Assembly: GCA_020350865.1 (NCBI GenBank)
Contig: CP070726.1
Span: forward strand, 1,586,660-1,593,431
Length of the DNA stretch: 6,772 nt
Direction of reading: 5' to 3'
Source: Thermoplasmata archaeon
Lineage (GTDB): Archaea; Thermoplasmatota; Thermoplasmata; GCA-020350865
Of this stretch, positions 1 to 5,701 are shown piece by piece. The position numbers and the translations under genes are program-made. Within the stretch, counting starts at the first letter, position 1, and each line of letters starts with the position of its first letter. The notes under the pieces are model-generated. The model worked only from the letters and a program-made list of their open reading frames with translations. It had not been told where the DNA came from and ran no database searches.

Positions 1-417
1 AATCACCGTCTGGAACCACATGTCGCAGCCCTGGACGTCCTCCTCCATGGGGGCACCGTAACGCCTTGCGAACTCGGGCCAGGGGCACCTGTCCCACTGG
101 ACATAGACCTCTTCTTCGCTCTCCCCATCCAGGATCTTGGCGTCCTCCCCCATCATGGTGGAGCTGTTCACAATGCACTTGGCAATATCCCGAAGAAAAC
201 TGGGTTTTGAAACATCCAGCATGGTGAAATAGGCCTTGGACGTGTCGTGCCCCACAACCTCCCAGGCCTTCAGCACCAGGTCAAGGGGTGTGAATTCCGG
301 ACGGGCCGTTTCAATGGCAGCCTGCCGCCATTCGTACCAAGTGGCCCTTGTGATGTTTCCAAGGGCCTCGAACCTGTTCATCAGCTTTCTTATCTCCTTT
401 TCCGAATCCACAGTCAT
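1..417 (-). CDS. Conserved small protein, C-terminal part missing; weakly ATC-hydrolase-like
   Basis: The frame is open from an ATG at 417 to the window edge, giving 139 codons without a stop; the 3' end lies outside. The start is well supported: a strong Shine-Dalgarno (GAGGTGG, 424-430) sits 6 nt upstream and the preceding gene ends 11 nt before it. The N-terminal half is charged and mostly helical in character (NRFEALGNITRATWYEWRQA), with no signal peptide or membrane segment. Near residues 110-133 a strand-like VYVQWDRCPW is followed by a Gly-Ala-Pro turn and then GCDMWF. This RCP...CD arrangement recalls the L-2-amino-thiazoline-4-carboxylic acid hydrolase-like family (Pfam ATC_hydrolase), many members of which have no known reaction. 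That assignment is from memory of the motif and is weak. The position right behind a flavoenzyme suggests co-transcription and a related role, perhaps a small-molecule-binding or accessory protein. That this is a real gene is much surer than its family. Confidence 0.8.
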   Translation of the reverse strand, partial: MTVDSEKEIRKLMNRFEALGNITRATWYEWRQAAIETARPEFTPLDLVLKAWEVVGHDTSKAYFTMLDVSKPSFLRDIAKCIVNSSTMMGEDAKILDGESEEEVYVQWDRCPWPEFARRYGAPMEEDVQGCDMWFQTVI

Positions 418-423
418 GTTCTA

Positions 424-430
424 CCACCTC
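424..430 (-). promoter_or_regulatory. Shine-Dalgarno for the gene starting at 417
   Basis: GAGGTGG on the minus strand, 6 nt before the ATG at 417, complementary to the usual 16S rRNA 3' end. It overlaps the TGA stop of the upstream flavoenzyme gene (429-431), so translation of the two genes is probably coupled. Confidence 0.75.
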
Positions 431-2411
431 ATATGCGAAGACCGGTTCTGTAGCCGTCATGGAGTGCATGGGAAAGGCCCCGGGGCACCAGGGCATCCCC
501 GATGACATGGGTTTCCAAATCCAGCTCCTTTGCCTTGTCCTTCAGTTCGATTACGGGCTTTCTTTCCGCATAGACCACAGTGTCCGCTTTTACCGGAATC
601 TTTGTGCCGTGGAGTGACTCAACGGTCACACCTTCATCATTTATTTCGAGGATATCTGCATTCTTATAAACCTTCACGCCTTTTTGGTTGAGCTTCTGGA
701 TGTACCTCCAGATGTACGAGGGATTGACGTCCTTTCCCACCTTTCTCTCCTTGGAGACCATGGTGATGTTCTTGTCCTTTCCCGAGAGGTGGAGGGCAGT
801 TGCGATACCGGGCTTTCTCCCGCCCCAGATGACCACGTTGGTCCCGGGCTCGACCCTATCCTCGAGCACATCCAGTGCACTGACCACGTTGCTGCCGTCG
901 TGTCCAGGGACCTCTCCTGGTTGGAACTTGGCACCTGTGGCTATGACCACGGCATCGGGCATCTCCTCGTCTATCAGTTCGGGTGTCACAGTGGTTCCGA
1001 GATGGAAGTGCACATCGGCCTTCTCGCACTGTGTTTTGAGGAAATCTATCACCCCGTGCAGCTCCTCGTCCCCGTACGGCGCCTTCGAAGCGTAGTGTAT
1101 CTGACCTCCCAGAAAATCCCTGGAATCGTAGACATGCACCTCATGCCCTCTTCGGGCCGCCACCCATGCGCATTCCAGGCCAGCGGGACCCCCACCGACA
1201 ATCATGATGGACTTGTCCATCTCGGCGGGGGTTATCTGCCATTTCGGGTCCCATTCATGCGCGCAAACTGGATTGACGAAGCACGTCATGGGGGCGTCCC
1301 GAAACAGCCTTGCAAGGCACAGGTTGCAGGCAACACAGGGCCTGATGTCCTCCTCCCTGCCCTCCAGTACCTTCTTGGGCATGAGGGGATCCGCGATCAT
1401 GGGCCTGCACATCTCCCAGATATCCAGGGCACCGTCCTTGATGGCCTTGTTGGGCAGGTCCGGTTTGAACAGCCTGTACGCCATGGATATGGGCACGGAA
1501 ACTGCCTCTTTGGCGCGCTTTGCATTGTAGAGCCATGTGCCCTGGGGAATGTCCCTGGATATGACGGGCAGGGACGATTCCTGCCAGCCCTGGGTCACGC
1601 TGATGCAGTCCACACCCGCGCGCTCTGCCATCTTGTATGTGACCATGCTCTCCTCGGGTGTGTTGCCGCCCACATCGTCCAGCAGCTCCTCTGCGCAGAG
1701 CCGTATGATAATGGGCACATCTTTTCCGCACACATCACCCACGGCCGCAATGACCTCGGTCATGAAGGTGCACCGGCCCTCTATGTCGCCGCCGTACTCG
1801 TCAGTGCGCCTGTTAGTGTACTTCGAGAGGAAATTGGATACGAGGTATCCAACAATGCCTGAAATTTCCATGATCTGATAACCGGCCTCAAGACCCCGCC
1901 TGGTGGCATCTGCATGCTCCTGAACGCATCTTTTGATGTCCTCTGCGCTCATCTCCTTTACAGGCTGGAAGACGCGCAGTCGCTGGGGGATGGCTGACGG
2001 TCCGACACAGTAATCCAGCTCAACACCACCAACCCTTCCGCAGTGCATGAGCTGGTAGTTGGAAACGGCGCCTTCCTCGTGGATCGCATCAGCCAGTCTT
2101 TTCAATCCCGGTATGAACTTGTCGTCCCAGGCTGCTGCCTGGCCCACATAGCCCCTGCCCTCGCCCTTGGGGTCCATGTACACACCCTGTATGGTGCAGA
2201 TGCCCCCCACCACACCCTTTGCCCTCTCCTTAATGTAGGCCACATCGGCATCTGTCACATAGCCTTCATGGGAGTTCAGGTTGTCTTCGGTGGCCGCGTA
2301 CTTGATCCTGTTCGGAACTGAAAGGCTGCCGATTTTAATGGACTTGAAAAGCTCCGGGTACTCCTCATGGCCCGGGTACTGCGAATAATCCCATTTCACA
2401 TCTGAAGACAT
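429..2411 (-). CDS. FMN/FAD/[4Fe-4S] oxidoreductase of the 2,4-dienoyl-CoA reductase / old yellow enzyme family
   Basis: 660 aa, close to E. coli FadH (about 670). Seen: an N-terminal OYE-type TIM barrel (about 20-350) with LFKSIKIGSLSVPNRI near 21-36, QLMHCGR at 120-126, GYL at 188-190 and NRRTDEYGG at 200-208; a Fe-S motif C359-x2-C362-x2-C365-x11-C377; a dinucleotide fold with GGGPAG at 406-411; and a second nucleotide-binding region near 526-556. Family knowledge: NAD(P)H reduces FAD, electrons pass through [4Fe-4S] to FMN, and FMN reduces a conjugated enoyl substrate. FadH, BaiCD/BaiH, trimethylamine dehydrogenase and the naphthoyl-CoA reductases share this layout; the CxxCxxC spacing is closer to trimethylamine dehydrogenase, the rest to FadH. 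Odd: the FadH catalytic Tyr166 is kept (Tyr189), but catalytic His252 is Gln277 (GWQES instead of GWHEA). The ATG at 2411 fits the family N-terminus and lacks a Shine-Dalgarno. The enzyme is predicted cytoplasmic; substrate unknown, an unsaturated acyl- or aryl-CoA is a guess from the family and Hdr neighbours. Confidence 0.93.
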   Translation of the reverse strand: MSSDVKWDYSQYPGHEEYPELFKSIKIGSLSVPNRIKYAATEDNLNSHEGYVTDADVAYIKERAKGVVGGICTIQGVYMDPKGEGRGYVGQAAAWDDKFIPGLKRLADAIHEEGAVSNYQLMHCGRVGGVELDYCVGPSAIPQRLRVFQPVKEMSAEDIKRCVQEHADATRRGLEAGYQIMEISGIVGYLVSNFLSKYTNRRTDEYGGDIEGRCTFMTEVIAAVGDVCGKDVPIIIRLCAEELLDDVGGNTPEESMVTYKMAERAGVDCISVTQGWQESSLPVISRDIPQGTWLYNAKRAKEAVSVPISMAYRLFKPDLPNKAIKDGALDIWEMCRPMIADPLMPKKVLEGREEDIRPCVACNLCLARLFRDAPMTCFVNPVCAHEWDPKWQITPAEMDKSIMIVGGGPAGLECAWVAARRGHEVHVYDSRDFLGGQIHYASKAPYGDEELHGVIDFLKTQCEKADVHFHLGTTVTPELIDEEMPDAVVIATGAKFQPGEVPGHDGSNVVSALDVLEDRVEPGTNVVIWGGRKPGIATALHLSGKDKNITMVSKERKVGKDVNPSYIWRYIQKLNQKGVKVYKNADILEINDEGVTVESLHGTKIPVKADTVVYAERKPVIELKDKAKELDLETHVIGDALVPRGLSHALHDGYRTGLRI

Positions 2412-2432
2412 AACAAACCACTGCTCCGCGCC

Positions 2433-2441
2433 CTTTTTATG
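2433..2441 (-). promoter_or_regulatory. Candidate archaeal TATA box for a leaderless flavoenzyme transcript
   Basis: CATAAAAAG on the minus strand, centred about 26 bp before the A of the ATG at 2411. That is the normal distance between an archaeal TATA box and the transcription start, so transcription could begin at or next to the start codon. The missing Shine-Dalgarno for this gene fits leaderless translation. The box is a modest match to the TTTAWATA consensus, so this rests mainly on position. Confidence 0.4.
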
Positions 2442-2476
2442 TGTATTGTTGGATGTTTCGGGTAAAGACTAGGTTG

Positions 2477-2484
2477 ATATTTAA
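2477..2484 (-). promoter_or_regulatory. Alternative TATA-like box upstream of the flavoenzyme
   Basis: TTAAATAT on the minus strand, a better match to the archaeal TATA consensus than the box at 2433-2441 and preceded by an A-rich stretch that could act as a BRE. It would start transcription near 2454, leaving a leader of about 43 nt with no Shine-Dalgarno. The two boxes may be alternatives, or only one may be real. Confidence 0.3.
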
Positions 2485-2520
2485 GGATTTTTACAAGATG
2501 ACATTACCATGGATGTTGGG

Positions 2521-2526
2521 AAAAAA
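2521..2526 (-). terminator. Oligo-T tract after the Hdr unit, possible archaeal-type terminator
   Basis: Six consecutive T on the minus strand, beginning about 17 nt after the HdrD stop codon, with no stable hairpin visible before it. Archaeal RNA polymerase can terminate at short oligo-T runs without a hairpin, so partial termination between the Hdr genes and the flavoenzyme is plausible. A single run of six is weak evidence. Confidence 0.3.
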
Positions 2527-2543
2527 GTGTTGTTTTCGATACA

Positions 2544-3647
2544 TCAATCGGTCAGGCACAAGTTGAGAATTTCACTTATATCGTACACCTTCAAGGGCAA
2601 CTTGTTCTTCTTTGCAGCAAACCTGAAATTGAGGTTGCACATGGGGCAGCAGCTCACAAGGGCATCCACACCCAGGGGAAGCACATCCCTCTCCAGCATC
2701 CTTTTCGCTATTTCTCCCGAGGCATTGAGCTCCACCGAGGGCAATCCCCCTCCGCCGCCGCAGCATCCCCCGAACTGTTTTGTACGTTCCATTTCGATAA
2801 GGGTGATGCCTTCAATTGAATTGAGCAGTTTGCGGGGGGCTTCATATTCGCCTGTGTGCCTGCCCAGAGTGCATGGATCATGGAACGTGACCTTCATGGG
2901 CTCCGGCAGTTTAAAACCATCAACTTTGTCGCAAAGAAACTGTGTGGAATGCAAAACTTCGATGCCTGAGAATTCCACGTCAAGCTTCTCCGGATAGAGT
3001 CTGTTGAATGCATCGTTGCACCCTGAGCACGGTGTAACAACCCTTTTCACATCCGCATCCTCAATTGCTGCTTTCACATGCTCGGCTGCAGCCCTTGCCT
3101 CATCCTCGAACCCGAGACACACAAGGGGCTCGCCGCAGCAGGGTTCCTCGTCCAATACTTTGTATGGATTGTCTGTTTTTAACAGGACATCAGCTGTCGC
3201 CTTGGCGATATTTGCGGCTTTCATCGAGGGAGTGCAGCCGATCCAAAAGAGTATCTCGGCATCGGGGGTTGGTTTTAGGAACGAATTTATGCGTGATGAT
3301 TTTGGTTTGCCCGTTGATTTGTAGGGGCTGTCATTCTCCTTGACATTGTCCAGGACTCCAAGCACAGCTTCCGGGACCGATTTTTTTTCCAGTGCCAGCT
3401 TTCTGAGGGCAGAGATGAGGCGGGGTACCTCCAGTCCCTCGTAACAGAGTTCGCTGCACCTGTAACAGAGTGTGCACAGCCATGGATATTTATTGAGGAA
3501 TTCCTCCTCCTCGTGCATGTCGAGCTGAAGATGACGGACCACCTTTCTGATATTGAAGTCGCTGACCTCGCTTGTGGGACAGCAGGCGGTACAGGTGCCG
3601 CACTGCTCGCAGCCCCTTACCAGCTCCTTGTACTGCTCTGTGATCAT
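2544..3647 (-). CDS. hdrD: HdrD-type heterodisulfide reductase subunit (HdrC-HdrB fusion, twin CCG domains)
   Basis: 367 aa, soluble, no membrane segment. Residues 1-75 are HdrC-like with two cubane [4Fe-4S] motifs: C13, C16, C19, C23 (CEQCGTCTACCP) and C58, C61, C64, C68. Residues 130-345 are HdrB-like with two CCG domains: C138-x31-C170C171-x35-C207-x2-C210, and C259-x35-C295C296 followed by a glycine run and CCPMC at 333-337. In methanogen HdrB these cysteines hold two noncubane [4Fe-4S] clusters that split the CoM-S-S-CoB disulfide; both sets are complete here, so catalysis or electron relay is possible. HdrD-like proteins also act with other substrates (for example BamD of class II benzoyl-CoA reductase, LdhE/GlpC-like relays), so the natural substrate is not fixed by sequence. 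The ATG at 3647 overlaps the previous stop as ATGA and has GGGGTGA just upstream, so it is translationally coupled to the HdrA-MvhD gene. Confidence 0.95.
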   Translation of the reverse strand: MITEQYKELVRGCEQCGTCTACCPTSEVSDFNIRKVVRHLQLDMHEEEEFLNKYPWLCTLCYRCSELCYEGLEVPRLISALRKLALEKKSVPEAVLGVLDNVKENDSPYKSTGKPKSSRINSFLKPTPDAEILFWIGCTPSMKAANIAKATADVLLKTDNPYKVLDEEPCCGEPLVCLGFEDEARAAAEHVKAAIEDADVKRVVTPCSGCNDAFNRLYPEKLDVEFSGIEVLHSTQFLCDKVDGFKLPEPMKVTFHDPCTLGRHTGEYEAPRKLLNSIEGITLIEMERTKQFGGCCGGGGGLPSVELNASGEIAKRMLERDVLPLGVDALVSCCPMCNLNFRFAAKKNKLPLKVYDISEILNLCLTD

Positions 3648-5701
3648 GTTTCACCCCGCAGGTTCAGCTGCTCCACCATGTCCTTTACCGTCCTCACGAA
3701 CTTGGGGCCGTCTGCTGCGGACAGCCACACTGTCCACAGCCTGTCCGCTGCCTCCCCCTGCTTGGTCATTTTCTTTCTTAATTTATCCATCCTCTCCTTG
3801 CATTTGTAATTCCCGCCTATGTAGTGGCATGTGGGGAACTCGCAGCCTGCAACAAGCACCCCCCCCGCACCCAGCTCAAAGGCTCTTGTGACAAAATCCT
3901 TATCCACCCTGCCTGCACACATGACACGTATGATCCTAATATTATCGGGATACTCAGACCTGCCCACACCCGCCACGTCCACAGCACCCATGGCGCACCA
4001 GTGGCAGCAGAAGGCAACGATTTTTTCTTCGGGTCTCTCCTCCAGGGCCGCCTCAACCTGTGCCAGGATCTGCTCATCTGTGAAGTGGATGATGTCCATG
4101 GCGTCCTTGGGGCACTCGGCGGCACATGTGCCGCATCCCTTGCAGATGGCTGTGATGACATCGGGCCTCTTCTCATTCAGCTCAATGGCCCCGAACTCGC
4201 AGACCTTTGCACACAGACCGCATTCACTGCACTTCTCCATATCGATTACCGCCACAATGCCCTCGGCCTCCACGTACCCGTTGTTCATGGGAATGGCGGC
4301 CCTCATTGCCGCTCCCGTTGCCTCCTCCATGCTCTCCCTGAGATTCTTGGGAGAGCGTGCACATCCTCCAAGGTAGATGCCCTGGGTGGCAAAATCCAGT
4401 GGCTTCAGCTTGATATGGGCCTCCTGGAAGAAACCATCGGAATTTGTGCTCACCTTGAGCAGGCCCTTCAGCTCATCTGTGGTTTTGTCGCCGACATAGG
4501 CCGGTGTGAGCACGAGCATATCGGGCTTTAAGGTCATGTCCCGTCCCAGGAGCATATCGCGGACCTTTAACTTCAACTGGCCATCCTCATTGGAAATCAA
4601 GGGCTGCTCCCCCTCGGAATATCTGATCAACTTGATATCATGCTCCTCTGCTAAACCCTTGAAGTGTGAAGCATCCATTCCGCTGATATTGAGGTCCCTG
4701 TACAGAACATAGACCTTTGCCTGCGGATTGGCTTTTTTGATGGCAGCGGCATTTTTAATGGATATCATACATACAACATTGCAGCATCCGCGCTCCTCGT
4801 TTCTAGAATTTACGCAGTTGATCATTGCGACACTCTTCATTCCCTCCAATTTCCCATTCCTCAATCTGTCCTCCAGCTGCATCTGGGTAATGACGTTCGG
4901 ATGCTGTCCGTACCCGAATTCGTCTTTCAGCTCCATCTCCTGCATGCCCGTGGCCACGATGATGGTGGAGATATCATGCTCCTCGATTTGATCTTCTCTT
5001 TTCAGTGTTACCTTGTAGTTGCCCACATAGCCCTTGATATCCTCCACAACTGTGCTCGTGTACACATCGATGTTGTCATTAGAAGTTATCTGGCTTGCTT
5101 TGTTCTTTATGAATTCCTCGGCTGAAACCTCGTACGGAGCGATTTTATCCAGTCTAGAGAGTAGCCCTCCAAGTTCATTGCTCCTCTCAACCAGCTTCAC
5201 ATGAAATCCAAGGTCAGCTAGTGCAAGTGCAGCGGTCATCCCAGATACACCGCCGCCAATGACCATGGACTCCTTTCCAACATTAACCCTGGTCTCTTCG
5301 GCAGGGGAAAGCAGTCTGGCCTTGGCAACTCCCATACGGACGAGCTCCTTTGCCTTCCCAGTGGCCTTTACAGGGTCCGTTCTGTGGACCCATGAGCACT
5401 GCTCCCTGATGCTGACAAAATCGAGCAGGTAAGGATTGAGCCCCGCCTCCTTCAGGGTGGACTTGAATGTGGGCTCGTGCGTCCGCGGGGTGCAGCAGGC
5501 CACAACCACCTTGTTCAGTTCATGCTCTTCAATATAATCCTTGATCTTCGAGAGATAGTCCACAGAGCATATCCACTTGCCCTCGTCGGCAAACACCACA
5601 TCATCCAGGGTCCTTGCGTACTCTACAACATCTTCAACGTTCACAACACCTGCGATATTTGATCCGCAGTCGCAGACGAACACACCCACCCTATTCCCCA
5701 T
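3644..5701 (-). CDS. hdrA: HdrA-MvhD fusion protein (flavin/Fe-S heterodisulfide reductase subunit A with MvhD domain)
   Basis: 685 aa. Domains: an HdrA N-terminal domain (1-135) with VFVCDCG (C10, C12), ACCTPRTHEPTF (C69, C70) and C102; a thioredoxin-reductase-like FAD fold (about 143-470) with GGGVSG at 149-154, a Cys cluster C296/C306/C307/C311 and GIYLGGCARSPKNLRES near 441-456; a two-cluster ferredoxin (C491, C494, C497, C501; C520, C523, C526, C530); and an MvhD domain (about 558-680) with CCHWC at 565-569, VMCAGRVD (C605), GCEFPTCHY (C620, C625) and GNYK. MvhD passes electrons from a hydrogenase or formate dehydrogenase to HdrA, whose FAD can bifurcate them; QmoB and several archaeal/sulfate-reducer Hdr sets have the same fusion. 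Odd: the ferredoxin domain normally inserted in the FAD fold is absent (no Cys between 102 and 296). The start is the ATG at 5701, not an in-frame ATG 32 codons earlier, because it has GAGGTGG 4 nt upstream and opens directly with the conserved N-terminus. It overlaps the previous gene by 11 bp. Confidence 0.95.
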   Translation of the reverse strand: MGNRVGVFVCDCGSNIAGVVNVEDVVEYARTLDDVVFADEGKWICSVDYLSKIKDYIEEHELNKVVVACCTPRTHEPTFKSTLKEAGLNPYLLDFVSIREQCSWVHRTDPVKATGKAKELVRMGVAKARLLSPAEETRVNVGKESMVIGGGVSGMTAALALADLGFHVKLVERSNELGGLLSRLDKIAPYEVSAEEFIKNKASQITSNDNIDVYTSTVVEDIKGYVGNYKVTLKREDQIEEHDISTIIVATGMQEMELKDEFGYGQHPNVITQMQLEDRLRNGKLEGMKSVAMINCVNSRNEERGCCNVVCMISIKNAAAIKKANPQAKVYVLYRDLNISGMDASHFKGLAEEHDIKLIRYSEGEQPLISNEDGQLKLKVRDMLLGRDMTLKPDMLVLTPAYVGDKTTDELKGLLKVSTNSDGFFQEAHIKLKPLDFATQGIYLGGCARSPKNLRESMEEATGAAMRAAIPMNNGYVEAEGIVAVIDMEKCSECGLCAKVCEFGAIELNEKRPDVITAICKGCGTCAAECPKDAMDIIHFTDEQILAQVEAALEERPEEKIVAFCCHWCAMGAVDVAGVGRSEYPDNIRIIRVMCAGRVDKDFVTRAFELGAGGVLVAGCEFPTCHYIGGNYKCKERMDKLRKKMTKQGEAADRLWTVWLSAADGPKFVRTVKDMVEQLNLRGET
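3651..3657 (-). promoter_or_regulatory. Shine-Dalgarno for hdrD
   Basis: GGGGTGA on the minus strand, 3 nt before the ATG at 3647, inside the end of the upstream hdrA-mvhD gene. Together with the ATGA stop/start overlap it fixes the start of hdrD. Confidence 0.65.

Noticed and set aside
684..1862. Long plus-strand open frame of 392 codons
   Set aside because: It lies wholly antisense to the well-supported flavoenzyme gene, has no recognisable motif and reads like low-stop shadow sequence rich in His, Gly and Leu.
2440..2496. Bacterial sigma-70 promoter in the intergenic gap
   Set aside because: A TTGTAA element exists, but no good -10 hexamer lies at proper spacing; TATA-type boxes fit better, though neither is proven.
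2509..2997. Plus-strand open frame starting in the intergenic gap
   Set aside because: Most of it is antisense to hdrD; the product shows no domain and carries a proline run produced by the antisense of the HdrD glycine run.
3824..4531. Plus-strand open frame of 235 codons
   Set aside because: Antisense to the ferredoxin and MvhD part of the HdrA-MvhD gene; no domain and no convincing start signal.
5636..5693. Amber (TAG) readthrough as pyrrolysine at the end of the upstream HdrA gene
   Set aside because: Readthrough would add only about 18 non-conserved residues before a TGA, and the TAG falls at the natural end of the FAD fold.
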